Of a stretch of 13,137 nt of DNA, positions 1 to 7,841 are shown piece by piece (within the stretch, counting starts at the first letter, position 1; every line of letters begins with the position of its first letter). Origin of the DNA: an uncultured Prevotellaceae bacterium. Its GTDB lineage: Bacteria > Bacteroidota > Bacteroidia > Bacteroidales > Bacteroidaceae. The stretch is taken from contig CALCEL010000076.1 in NCBI GenBank assembly GCA_937900485.1, positions 1 to 13,137 on the forward strand. The letters run 5' to 3'. A program made the translations under genes and the position numbers. The notes under the pieces were generated by a model. The model had not been told where the DNA came from. It worked only from the letters and a program-made list of their open reading frames with translations, and did not search any database.

Positions 1-372
1 GAGCTACTATTTTATTGGTTGTTAAATAATTAAATAGTTTTCAAGGAACGACTAACTATATCGGCAATGTCATAAATGAGAGTATATGATATAAAGATAA
101 TCCACCTAAATTCATATAATATCAAAAAGAGAACATTAATAACGATAGTGTTGAAAAATCGTTTAACAACTGATGAGAAACCGCAAATAAAATGATGATA
201 AAATAATGATAAAGTGTTAATACAACACTAATAAAAAAGAACAAAATAATTTGGAAAATAAATAACGGAAGCTGGTAAGAAATAAAAATAAAAAACAAAC
301 AATAATTTTCATTTATTTTTAAGTGTAATTTCAACATTTTATAAACACTTATATACACCATCAGAACATAAA

Positions 373-421
373 ACTTATCATTTAATAACTATTTATAAAA
401 TTAATAACACAGATGATAAGT
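373..421. repeat. 9-bp perfect inverted repeat in the left AT-rich region
   Basis: ACTTATCAT at 373-381 is matched by its exact reverse complement ATGATAAGT at 413-421, with 31 AT-rich bases between. The arms are long enough to notice in this sequence, but the composition is AT-rich, so chance is possible. No adjacent gene start or T run suggests a terminator or an operator. Confidence 0.4.
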
Positions 422-651
422 ATCACATACGAAGTGAAAATGAATAATTTAAGAAAAAAAGGTGTGTTTACAAGGTGTTCATAAGAAACTGCTACAAAAC
501 AATAACTGAAAAAAAAAGAATATTAAGAAAAAATTATCATACATATCAACAGCCTATATATATAACAATAAGTTATTTTTTTAAAAAGAATAAAGAATAA
601 TTGTTATTATTGTTTTTGAGGATACAAACCGAGTAACTGAAAAAAATGATT

Positions 652-659
652 TATATTTG
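652..659 (+). promoter_or_regulatory. Candidate -7 promoter box (TATATTTG)
   Basis: TATATTTG fits the Bacteroidota sigma-ABfr -7 consensus TAnnTTTG and lies 28 bases before the dehydrogenase start, leaving a short leader. I see no TTG-type -33 element at the usual 19-21 base spacing; the nearest TTTG (615-618) is too far upstream. The call rests on the -7 box and its position only. Confidence 0.45.
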
Positions 660-687
660 TACCTTGAATATAACATAACAAATTAAG

Positions 688-1932
688 ATGGGAAAAGTAA
701 TAATTATTGGTGCCGGAGGTGTGGCTTCCGTAGCTGCGCATAAAGTGGCACAGAACAGTGATGTGTTCACTGACATTATGATTGCCAGCAGAACGAAACA
801 GAAGTGTGATGCTTTGGCAAAGTCAATAGAGGATAAGGGATTAGTTCCTGCCGGTAGCATAAAGACTGCTAAGGTTGACGCTGATAATGTTGACGAGCTT
901 GTTGCTCTTTTCAATGAATACAAACCTGACATCTGTATGAACCTTGCTCTTCCTTATCAGGATTTGACTATAATGGAGGCATGTCTGAAGAGTGGTGTCA
1001 ACTATCTCGATACAGCTAATTACGAGCCTAAGGATGAAGCTCATTTTGAGTATTCATGGCAGTGGGCATACATGGACAGATTCAAAGAGGCAGGACTGAC
1101 TGCTATATTGGGATGTGGCTTCGACCCGGGAGTGACATCTATATATACCGCTTATGCGGCAAAGCATCATTTCGATGAGATTAACTATCTTGACATCGTG
1201 GATTGTAACGCTGGTGACCATCATAAGGCTTTCGCCACTAATTTCAATCCAGAGATTAATATTCGTGAGATTACTCAGAAAGGTCTTTACTGGGAGAACG
1301 GTAAGTGGGTGGAGACTGCTCCGCTGGAGATTCACAAACCACTCAACTATCCTAACATAGGGCCTAAAGAGTCTTACCTGCTCCACCATGAGGAGATAGA
1401 GTCTTTGGTGAAGAACTACCCTACTATTAAGAGAGCGCGTTTCTGGATGACTTTCGGACAGCAGTATCTTACTCACCTCGACGTCATTCAGAACATAGGT
1501 ATGTCACGTATTGACGAGATAGAATATGAGGCTACGTCAATGGACGGCAAACCTGTCAAGGTTAAGATTGTTCCTCTGCAGTTCCTCAAGGCTGTGCTAC
1601 CTAATCCGCAGGACCTCGGTGAGAATTATGAGGGACAGACATCTATAGGATGTAGAATACGCGGTATGAAAGATGGTAAGGAACACACATATTACGTATA
1701 TAACAACTGTTCTCACAGAGCTGCATATGAGGAGACTGGCATGCAGGGAGTGAGCTACACTACGGGTGTGCCTGCCATGATAGGTGCCATGATGTTTTTG
1801 AAGGGACTGTGGAAACGTCCGGGAGTATGGAACGTGGAAGAGTTCGATCCGGACCCATTCATGGAGCAGCTGAATAAGCAGGGTCTCCCATGGCATGAGA
1901 TCCATGACAAGGATATAGAGTTTGACAAATAA
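688..1932 (+). CDS. Carboxynorspermidine/carboxyspermidine dehydrogenase (saccharopine dehydrogenase-like)
   Basis: This 414-residue protein belongs to the saccharopine dehydrogenase-like family and most resembles the enzyme that reductively condenses aspartate semialdehyde with a diamine (putrescine or 1,3-diaminopropane), using NADPH, to give carboxyspermidine or carboxynorspermidine. This is the first step of the alternative spermidine route used by Vibrio and many gut Bacteroidota. The N-terminus is a Rossmann nucleotide-binding fold: MGKVIIIGAGGVASVAA has the GxGGVA loop at residues 8-13. LDTANYEP near residue 107 and GCGFDPGVTS near residue 143 are typical of the family. No signal peptide or membrane segment is seen, so it is cytoplasmic. 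The length matches the family. The partner decarboxylase (nspC) is not in the window. The start has no clear Shine-Dalgarno, as is common in this phylum. The less likely alternative is a lysine-pathway saccharopine dehydrogenase. Confidence 0.88.
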   Translation: MGKVIIIGAGGVASVAAHKVAQNSDVFTDIMIASRTKQKCDALAKSIEDKGLVPAGSIKTAKVDADNVDELVALFNEYKPDICMNLALPYQDLTIMEACLKSGVNYLDTANYEPKDEAHFEYSWQWAYMDRFKEAGLTAILGCGFDPGVTSIYTAYAAKHHFDEINYLDIVDCNAGDHHKAFATNFNPEINIREITQKGLYWENGKWVETAPLEIHKPLNYPNIGPKESYLLHHEEIESLVKNYPTIKRARFWMTFGQQYLTHLDVIQNIGMSRIDEIEYEATSMDGKPVKVKIVPLQFLKAVLPNPQDLGENYEGQTSIGCRIRGMKDGKEHTYYVYNNCSHRAAYEETGMQGVSYTTGVPAMIGAMMFLKGLWKRPGVWNVEEFDPDPFMEQLNKQGLPWHEIHDKDIEFDK

Positions 1933-1941
1933 TTAAAGGAC

Positions 1942-1961
1942 AAGGCATTGCACAATGCCTT
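1942..1961. promoter_or_regulatory. 9-bp palindrome between the dehydrogenase gene and recA
   Basis: AAGGCATTG (1942-1950) and CAATGCCTT (1953-1961) are exact reverse complements separated by two bases. The site begins 9 bases after the dehydrogenase stop codon and ends 29 bases before the recA start. It is not followed by a T run, so it is a poor intrinsic terminator. It could be an operator for recA, an RNA hairpin that affects processing or read-through, or part of an unusual terminator. A longer recA frame would start inside it (ATG at 1955). Confidence 0.55.
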
Positions 1962-1990
1962 ATCTGTATATACTTAATAAAGATATTAAA

Positions 1991-3037
1991 ATGGCGGAAG
2001 ATAGCAAAATGAAAGCCCTTCAGGCTGCCATGGAGAAGATAGAGAAAAACTTCGGTAGAGGTTCGATAATGAAGTTGGGTGATGATAATGTGGAGAAAGT
2101 TGAGGTTATCCCTTCAGGTTCTATCGGACTGAACGCGGCGCTTGGCGTGGGTGGTTACCCAAAGGGAAGAATAATAGAGATATTTGGTCCAGAGTCATCT
2201 GGTAAGACAACTCTTGCCATTCACGCAATAGCTGAGTGTCAGAAACAAGGTGGTACTGCCGCTTTTATTGATGCTGAGCATGCCTTCGATCGTTTCTACG
2301 CTGAAAAGTTGGGTGTTGACGTCAATAACCTGTGGATTTCTCAGCCTGACTGTGGTGAGCAGGCTCTTGAGATTGCCGACCAGCTCATACGTTCGTCAGC
2401 CATCGACATCATTGTCATCGACTCAGTGGCAGCGCTTACTCCTAAGGCTGAGATAGAGGGTGACATGGGAGACAATAGGGTAGGTTTACAGGCGAGACTC
2501 ATGAGCCAGGCGTTACGTAAACTGACTGGTTCTATAAGCAAGACAAACACAACATGTATATTCATCAATCAGCTGCGTGAGAAGATAGGTATCATGTTCG
2601 GAAATCCTGAGACCACTACAGGTGGTAACGCTTTGAAATTTTATGCGTCTGTCAGAATCGACGTCCGTAAGGGCTCACCTATCAAGAATGGTGACGAGAT
2701 ATTGGGTAACCTTACTAAGGTGAAGGTGGTGAAGAATAAGGTGGCCCCTCCATTCCGTAAGGCAGAATTCGATATCATGTTTGGTGAGGGTATATCTAAG
2801 AGCGGTGAGATTGTCGACTTGGGCGTTGCCGCAGGCATCATAAAGAAGAGCGGAAGCTGGTTCAGCTATGAGGGCAACAAACTCTCTCAGGGACGTGACG
2901 CCACTAAGAAACTCATGGAGGATAACCCTGAGCTTGCCGAGGAGATAGAGAAAAAAATCATGGATAATATTTCTGGTATAGACATTGAGACTACACCGGA
3001 TGAGCAGGATAACGACAGCGTAGAAAATAATGAGTGA
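1991..3037 (+). CDS. recA: Recombinase RecA
   Basis: RecA forms ATP-dependent filaments on single-stranded DNA, drives strand exchange in recombinational repair, and acts as the co-protease of the SOS response where LexA is present. From the start at 1991 the protein has 348 residues and begins MAEDSKMKALQAAMEKIEK. The Walker A motif GPESSGKT is at 66-73, catalytic Glu in FIDAEHAFD at 96, Walker B IIVIDSVAALTP ends in Asp 144, and the DNA-binding L2 region with FINQLREKIG and GNPETTTGGNALKFYASVR is at about 191-222. The tail is acidic, as usual. The frame extends upstream to an ATG at 1955, but the added 12 residues are not RecA-like and would overlap the palindrome, so I chose 1991. No Shine-Dalgarno is seen. 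It may be co-transcribed with the upstream dehydrogenase gene (58-base gap) or have its own promoter; I found no good TAnnTTTG box in the gap. Confidence 0.98.
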   Translation: MAEDSKMKALQAAMEKIEKNFGRGSIMKLGDDNVEKVEVIPSGSIGLNAALGVGGYPKGRIIEIFGPESSGKTTLAIHAIAECQKQGGTAAFIDAEHAFDRFYAEKLGVDVNNLWISQPDCGEQALEIADQLIRSSAIDIIVIDSVAALTPKAEIEGDMGDNRVGLQARLMSQALRKLTGSISKTNTTCIFINQLREKIGIMFGNPETTTGGNALKFYASVRIDVRKGSPIKNGDEILGNLTKVKVVKNKVAPPFRKAEFDIMFGEGISKSGEIVDLGVAAGIIKKSGSWFSYEGNKLSQGRDATKKLMEDNPELAEEIEKKIMDNISGIDIETTPDEQDNDSVENNE

Positions 3038-3143
3038 TTGAATTGTCTCTCTCTACAACGACAAGGTGTATCCTTAAATAGATAAATAATTATTTATTAC
3101 AATATTTGTTTAAGATATGTTATTAATATATTACTAAAAGTAG

Positions 3144-3171
3144 ATATTTGTAAAATATATATTACAAATAT
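3144..3171. repeat. 10-bp perfect inverted repeat, AT-rich
   Basis: ATATTTGTAA (3144-3153) pairs exactly with TTACAAATAT (3162-3171) across an 8-base AT loop. It lies about 110 bases after recA and 100 bases before the pckA promoter box. It could be a weak terminator hairpin or a protein-binding site. The AT content makes a chance origin plausible. Confidence 0.45.
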
Positions 3172-3187
3172 GTAATAAAAAGTTATT

Positions 3188-3240
3188 ATGAACGTGAGTT
3201 ATATTTTTATTTTGAGAAAAATAAAATAATTCACGTTCAT
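3188..3240. promoter_or_regulatory. Long imperfect inverted repeat just upstream of the pckA promoter
   Basis: ATGAACGTGA (3188-3197) and TCACGTTCAT (3231-3240) are perfect reverse complements. The pairing continues inward, imperfectly, through the AT-rich stretch (TTAT...TTTT against AAAA...ATAA), so most of the 53 bases can fold. The right arm ends 28 bases before the -7 box, placing it at or just above the -33 position. That suits a regulator-binding site, perhaps for a dimer with distant half-sites and DNA looping. It could instead act as the recA terminator. Confidence 0.55.
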
Positions 3241-3268
3241 TTTATTTTATATTAATAAACAAAATCAT

Positions 3269-3276
3269 TACCTTTG
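3269..3276 (+). promoter_or_regulatory. Candidate pckA promoter -7 box (TACCTTTG)
   Basis: TACCTTTG followed by C matches the Bacteroidota -7 consensus TAnnTTTG. A weak -33-like TTTA lies at 3246-3249 with 19 bases between. Transcription would start near 3283, giving a leader of about 90 bases before the pckA ATG at 3372. The start codon has no Shine-Dalgarno but sits in an AT-rich, probably unstructured context, as is usual in this phylum. Confidence 0.65.
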
Positions 3277-3371
3277 CAGTTGAGTAGGTAGAAAAGCATT
3301 TTCGTTTTAGGATAATGTAATTTTAGCTAATAGCATTTTTAATTAATTATTAATATATATTTAATACTACT

Positions 3372-4970
3372 ATGGCATTAGATTTGACACAGTATGGCAT
3401 CACAGGTTCTACAGTGATTGCTCATAACCCTTCTTATGAGGTACTTTTTCAGGAAGAGACTAAGGCTGGCCTTGAGGGATTCGAAGTAGGTCAGGTTACT
3501 GAACTCGGTGCAGTAAACGTAATGACAGGTATCTTCACTGGTCGTTCTCCTAAGGATAAGTATATCGTAGACGATGCACAGAGCCATGACAAGGTATGGT
3601 GGACTTCTGACGAGTATAAGAACGATAACCACCCAATGTCTGAGGCTGTTTGGGCACAGGTTAAGGATATCGCAAAGAAGGAGCTCTCTAACAAGAACCT
3701 CTATGTCGTCGATGCTTTCTGTGGCGCTAACAAGGCTACTCGTCTTGCAGTGCGTTTCATCGTTGAGGTAGCTTGGCAGGCTCACTTCGTAACAAACATG
3801 TTCATTCAGCCAACTGCTGAGGAGCTTGCTCACTTCGAGCCAAACTTCGTTATCTACAACGCTTCTAAGGCTAAGGTTGAGAACTACAAGGAGCTCGGTC
3901 TGAACTCTGAGACTTGTGTTGCGTTCAACACTACTTCTCGTGAGCAGGTCATCATCAACACTTGGTATGGTGGTGAGATGAAGAAGGGTATGTTCTCTAT
4001 GCAGAACTACTACCTCCCACTCAAGGGTATCGCTTCTATGCACTGTTCTGCAAACTGCGACATGAACGGCGAGAACACAGCTATCTTCTTCGGTCTCTCT
4101 GGTACAGGTAAGACTACTCTCTCTACAGACCCTAAGCGTAAGCTTATCGGTGACGACGAGCACGGATGGGACGACGAGGGCGTGTTCAACCTCGAGGGCG
4201 GTTGCTACGCTAAGGTTATCAACCTCTCTAAGGAGAACGAGCCAGACATCTACGGCGCTATCAAGCGTAACGCTCTCCTTGAGAACGTAACAGTTGACGC
4301 TAACGGTAAGATTGACTTCAACGATAAGTCAGTTACTGAGAACACTCGTGTATCTTACCCAATCAACCACATCAAGAACATCCAGCCAGGTTCATCAGCA
4401 CCAGCTGCTAAGAACGTTATCTTCCTTTCTGCAGATGCTTTCGGTGTTCTTCCTCCAGTATCTATCCTTACTCCAGAGCAGACTCAGTACTATTTCCTTT
4501 CTGGATTCACTGCTAAGCTCGCAGGAACAGAGCGTGGTATCACTGAGCCAACTCCAACATTCTCCGCTTGCTTCGGTCAGGCTTTCCTTGAGCTTCACCC
4601 AACAAAGTACGCTGAGGAACTTGTTAAGAAGATGAAGAAGTCTGGTGCTAAGGCTTATCTCGTTAACACTGGTTGGAACGGTACTGGTAAGCGTATCTCT
4701 ATTCCTGATACTCGTGGTATCATCGACGCTATCCTCGATGGTTCTATCCTTAAGGCTGACACTAAGAAGATTCCTTTGTTCGACTTTGAGGTTCCAACAG
4801 CTCTTCCTAAGGTTAACCCTGCAATCCTCGACCCACGCGACACTTACGCTAACGCTTCTGAGTGGGAGGTTAAGGCTAAGGATCTTGCAGCACGTTTCAT
4901 CAAGAACTTCGCTAAGTATACTTCTAACGAGGCTGGTAAGGCTCTTGTTGCAGCTGGTCCTCAGCTCTAA
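3372..4970 (+). CDS. pckA: Phosphoenolpyruvate carboxykinase (ATP)
   Basis: This enzyme interconverts oxaloacetate + ATP and phosphoenolpyruvate + CO2 + ADP in the cytoplasm. In succinate-forming rumen and gut Bacteroidota it is thought to run toward CO2 fixation (family knowledge, not shown here). The 532-residue protein is close to the usual 530-540 for the ATP-dependent class. It has the substrate-binding TGRSPKDKYIV near residue 57, MHCSANCDMNG near residue 223 with the metal-ligand His, the kinase-1a P-loop GLSGTGKTT at 241-249, and the metal-binding LIGDDEHGWDDEGVF just after it (Asp 261/262). Codon choice is strongly biased (AAG, GCT, AAC, CTC dominate) compared with the neighbouring genes, suggesting very high expression. 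It is probably transcribed alone: it has its own promoter box and long leader, and a strong terminator follows 23 bases after the stop. Confidence 0.98.
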   Translation: MALDLTQYGITGSTVIAHNPSYEVLFQEETKAGLEGFEVGQVTELGAVNVMTGIFTGRSPKDKYIVDDAQSHDKVWWTSDEYKNDNHPMSEAVWAQVKDIAKKELSNKNLYVVDAFCGANKATRLAVRFIVEVAWQAHFVTNMFIQPTAEELAHFEPNFVIYNASKAKVENYKELGLNSETCVAFNTTSREQVIINTWYGGEMKKGMFSMQNYYLPLKGIASMHCSANCDMNGENTAIFFGLSGTGKTTLSTDPKRKLIGDDEHGWDDEGVFNLEGGCYAKVINLSKENEPDIYGAIKRNALLENVTVDANGKIDFNDKSVTENTRVSYPINHIKNIQPGSSAPAAKNVIFLSADAFGVLPPVSILTPEQTQYYFLSGFTAKLAGTERGITEPTPTFSACFGQAFLELHPTKYAEELVKKMKKSGAKAYLVNTGWNGTGKRISIPDTRGIIDAILDGSILKADTKKIPLFDFEVPTALPKVNPAILDPRDTYANASEWEVKAKDLAARFIKNFAKYTSNEAGKALVAAGPQL

Positions 4971-4993
4971 TAGGAGACACTCATTAATATATA

Positions 4994-5027
4994 AAGACTG
5001 CACTTTTCATAAGTGTGGTCTTTTTTT
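4994..5027 (+). terminator. Intrinsic terminator of pckA
   Basis: AAGACTGCACTT (4994-5005) pairs with AAGTGTGGTCTT (5011-5022) as a continuous 12-bp RNA stem with two G-U pairs and a 5-base loop, followed by a run of T to 5027. It lies just after the pckA stop, as expected for a Rho-independent terminator. Confidence 0.92.
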
Positions 5028-5117
5028 GATGTATCGCTTGTGTCAACAATCATCATTTCATTTTACGACTGTAAATATTACATGTTTGTAATTTATGAAA
5101 ACATAGCTTTGTAAGTC

Positions 5118-5148
5118 TTTGATAAAAGTCTTATTTCAATTAAATTTG
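5118..5148 (+). promoter_or_regulatory. Promoter of the Ca2+ ATPase-CHR operon
   Basis: TTTG at 5118-5121 and TAAATTTG at 5141-5148 are separated by 19 bases. Both boxes and the spacing fit the Bacteroidota sigma-ABfr consensus (-33 TTTG, -7 TAnnTTTG). This is the best promoter in the window. Transcription would start near 5155, leaving a leader of about 45 bases. Confidence 0.8.
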
Positions 5149-5168
5149 CGTCTGATTATCATCTATTA

Positions 5169-5184
5169 AAGACAGTCATGTCTT
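5169..5184 (+). other. Small hairpin in the leader of the Ca2+ ATPase gene
   Basis: AAGACA (5169-5174) and TGTCTT (5179-5184) form a 6-bp stem with a 4-base loop, between the predicted transcription start and the ATG at 5201. It may affect message stability or translation, or be an operator. The stem is short, so support is modest. Confidence 0.35.
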
Positions 5185-5200
5185 AACTCTTATACATTGT

Positions 5201-7837
5201 ATGGCTAATAAAGAAAGTTATGGCTTTATGTGCCTTTACGATGACTCTGAGTCTGTCGTGAAAGGCAAGGGACTAAACATTATACCACAACCAGAGGAAG
5301 AGCCTTTGTGGAGACAATACGCGCGTAAATTTAAGGACCCTTTGATAGTTATTCTTATTATTGTGCTTCTGTTCTCAATAATAACTTCATTGTATGAGTA
5401 TTGTGTATTAGATAAAGAGTATGAGGTGCTGTTGGAACCTTTGGGCGTTCTAATCTCAATCTTGCTGTCTACAGGTGTTGGGTTTGTCTTTGAGGTTAAT
5501 GCGGACAGGGAATTTAATATTCTTAACCAGGTCAAGGACTCCAGAAGCGTTAAGGTGATAAGGAAGCGTAGGACTGATGGTGACGAGGATATTGTGGAGA
5601 CCATTGAGGTCAAAAAGTCAGACGTCGTGGTGGGGGATGTAGTGTGTCTTGAGAGCGGCGACGAGATACCTGCTGACGGAAAGGTCATCGACTCATGCCA
5701 ACTTAAGGTTGACGAGTCAGCGTTCACTGGTGAGCCTTACACTAACAAAGATGTAAATGACAATGACCATGAGTCTACTTATCCGTCTAATTACCTGCTG
5801 AGAGGAACGACAGTAATCGAGGGAAACGCAATAATGAAGGTGGAATATTGCGGAACGGACACTGAGGAAGGAAAAGGATACGCCAGGGTAAAGGAGAGTG
5901 CTGAAGTCAAGACCCCATTAACGATACAACTGGAGAAAATAAGTAAGTGGATATCAACATTCAGTGTCATCGTGGGATTGATGGTGATAATCGTGCGTCT
6001 TCTCATCTATTTCTTTGGCGTAACGGATGACAGTCACGACTTTTCTTTTACTGACGATGAGAGTATCGTAAGGTGTGTGGAATACGTCCTTGGTTCTTTC
6101 ATGATAGCTATCACACTCATCGTGGTGGCTGTGCCTGAGGGACTGCCAATGAGCATCACGGTTAGCCTTGCCATGAGTATGCGTAAAATGCTAAAGGAGA
6201 ATAACCTCGTCAGAAAGCTTCATGCCTGTGAGACTATGGGAGCCGCCACTGTCATATGCACGGATAAGACCGGCACGCTTACTAAGAACAAGATGACGGT
6301 GACAGAGAGTCTTTTCTCCGCTGACGTCCAGATGGACTTAATAGCTATGGGAATAGCAGTCAACTCAACAGCTGAGATTACTGAGTTGTCTGACGGAACA
6401 GTGCAGAGAATAGGTAATCCTACGGAATGCGCTTTGCTTGAGTGGATAATGTCAAAGGGATATGACTACAGGGCGATACGTGAGAGAGAGAAAATAAAAG
6501 AGAGGATGCCGTTCTCCACAATGAATAAATATATGATAACGTCAACTAACAGTGGACATGTGTTCATGAAGGGAGCGTCAGAGATTCTCATAGAGAAATG
6601 TGAGCATGTTTGTAGTGACATTACAAAGGACAAGATATTCGACAATCTGAGGCGTATGGAGTCGAAGGCGATGCGTACGATCGGATTCACTGTTGATGGT
6701 ACTTTTGTGGGTGTAGTGGGCATCACAGACCCAGTGCGCGATGACGTGAAAGAAGCTTTAGACACGTGCATCAACAAGGCTGGAGTACGTGTCATCATCG
6801 TTACTGGAGACACTCCTGGCACGGCAGGTGAAGTGGGAAAACAGATAGGTCTGGTAAAGAACACTGACAGCAACTGCGCATTATCTGGAAGTGATATGGA
6901 CGCATTGACAGACGACGAGTTATCTGAGAGACTTAAACAGAGAGGTGACGGCAGTATAAAGATTATATCAAGAGCCAGACCAGAGCATAAAGAGAGACTG
7001 GTGAGACTGCTTCAGTCTAATGGCGAGGTTGTGGCAGTCACAGGCGATGGCACAAACGATGTTCCTGCGCTCAGCAGGGCACAAGTTGGACTGTCTATGG
7101 GAGATGGTACCGCCAGAGCTAAGGAGTCATCTGACATAACGATTATTGACAATTCGTTCTCAAGCATCAACAAAGCCATTCTGTGGGGTAGGACCTTGTA
7201 TGTCAACATAAGACGTTTCATTATATTCCAGACAACAATCAACGTCTGTGCGTGCCTCATGGTGCTCTTCGGTGCTTTCACCGGCTCAGAGTCACCTTTG
7301 AAAGTTGTGCAGATGCTGTGGATTAATCTCATCATGGACACGTTTGCCGCTATGGCCCTCTCATCCTTACCAGCTGATGAGAAACTCCTTAACGAGCGTC
7401 CTCGTGACCCTAATTCAAATATCATAAGCAAGAAATTGGCTGGTAATATATTCTTTACAGGTTTTTCTTTCTTCATTTTGCTTTGTGCAGTATGGATTTA
7501 TTTGCCTCATAAATATTTTTTCACTATATTCGTGATGATGCAGTTTTGGAATATCTTCAATGCGAGGTATCACAATACTAACGATTGTCTGATAACTAAC
7601 ACTTATCTGTTGTTTTCCGACTATTCGAAGGTGAGAAGTAAGATTAGTGTCAACTTCATGTTGATTGCCCTGACAATTGTGATAGGACAATTACTGATAG
7701 TAAGCTATGGAGGTGTTATGTTTGAGATAGAGACACCTCTCAATTTCAAAGAGTGGATGTACATAATACTGTTTACAAGTCCTGTACTCATAGTTCCTGA
7801 CGTGGTAAGGTTTGTAAGACAATTAAAAGTTAACTGA
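5201..7837 (+). CDS. Calcium-translocating P-type ATPase (PMCA/type IIB-like)
   Basis: This inner-membrane pump of 878 residues very likely exports Ca2+ using ATP. The actuator motif TGE is at 176-178, M4 has PEGLP at 312-316, the phosphorylated Asp is D355 in CTDKTGTLTKNK, KGASE marks the nucleotide-binding domain, and the hinge TGDGTND is at 614-620. Ten membrane segments can be drawn: two before the actuator domain, two around PEGLP, and six after the hinge. M6 carries NLIMD (709-713), the Asn and Asp of the type II calcium site, and M8 carries QFWNIFNAR, resembling the PMCA-class motif. No calmodulin-like tail is present. The two CHR genes follow with gaps of 4 and 9 bases, so the three are probably one operon from the promoter at 5118. 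Ca2+ is inferred from motifs; Mn2+ is the main alternative. Confidence 0.92.
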   Translation: MANKESYGFMCLYDDSESVVKGKGLNIIPQPEEEPLWRQYARKFKDPLIVILIIVLLFSIITSLYEYCVLDKEYEVLLEPLGVLISILLSTGVGFVFEVNADREFNILNQVKDSRSVKVIRKRRTDGDEDIVETIEVKKSDVVVGDVVCLESGDEIPADGKVIDSCQLKVDESAFTGEPYTNKDVNDNDHESTYPSNYLLRGTTVIEGNAIMKVEYCGTDTEEGKGYARVKESAEVKTPLTIQLEKISKWISTFSVIVGLMVIIVRLLIYFFGVTDDSHDFSFTDDESIVRCVEYVLGSFMIAITLIVVAVPEGLPMSITVSLAMSMRKMLKENNLVRKLHACETMGAATVICTDKTGTLTKNKMTVTESLFSADVQMDLIAMGIAVNSTAEITELSDGTVQRIGNPTECALLEWIMSKGYDYRAIREREKIKERMPFSTMNKYMITSTNSGHVFMKGASEILIEKCEHVCSDITKDKIFDNLRRMESKAMRTIGFTVDGTFVGVVGITDPVRDDVKEALDTCINKAGVRVIIVTGDTPGTAGEVGKQIGLVKNTDSNCALSGSDMDALTDDELSERLKQRGDGSIKIISRARPEHKERLVRLLQSNGEVVAVTGDGTNDVPALSRAQVGLSMGDGTARAKESSDITIIDNSFSSINKAILWGRTLYVNIRRFIIFQTTINVCACLMVLFGAFTGSESPLKVVQMLWINLIMDTFAAMALSSLPADEKLLNERPRDPNSNIISKKLAGNIFFTGFSFFILLCAVWIYLPHKYFFTIFVMMQFWNIFNARYHNTNDCLITNTYLLFSDYSKVRSKISVNFMLIALTIVIGQLLIVSYGGVMFEIETPLNFKEWMYIILFTSPVLIVPDVVRFVRQLKVN

Positions 7838-7841
7838 CATA

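Larger units (their letters stand above)
1..687. other. AT-rich noncoding region upstream of the dehydrogenase gene
   Basis: I see no convincing gene in this stretch. It is strongly AT-rich with long A runs. An open frame of 79 codons on the - strand (122-361) is made of low-complexity Phe/Leu/Ile-rich sequence, as expected when AT-rich DNA is read by chance. Several small inverted repeats are present: AACGAT (141-146) with ATCGTT (158-163); AGTGTT (213-218) with AACACT (224-229); and ACTTATCAT (373-381) with ATGATAAGT (413-421). None is followed by a convincing T run. The region ends at a promoter-like box before the first gene. Confidence 0.6.
3038..3371. other. recA-pckA intergenic regulatory region
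   Basis: This AT-rich gap of 334 bases has no gene. In order it holds a 16-bp all-AT perfect palindrome (3082-3097), a 10-bp inverted repeat (3144-3171), a longer inverted repeat with GC-containing arms (3188-3240), a promoter box (3269-3276), and a leader of roughly 90 bases before pckA. There is no strong GC-rich terminator after recA, so one of the AT-rich hairpins may have to serve that role. Confidence 0.7.

Noticed and set aside
122..361. 79-codon open frame on the - strand with a hydrophobic product
   Set aside because: The product is low-complexity Phe/Ile/Leu/Ser, as expected from random AT-rich DNA. There is no ribosome site, promoter or recognisable motif.
1955..1990. Upstream ATG that would lengthen RecA by 12 residues
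   Set aside because: The extra residues are not RecA-like, and the start would sit inside the palindrome at 1942-1961. The ATG at 1991 gives the usual RecA N-terminus and length.
3378..4163. 261-codon open frame on the - strand opposite pckA
   Set aside because: It lies wholly within the strongly conserved pckA and results from its biased codon use; the product has no recognisable domain.
4395..5003. 202-codon - strand frame opposite the end of pckA
   Set aside because: It is antisense to conserved pckA coding sequence and extends into the pckA terminator stem. The Ser/Leu-rich product has no motif.
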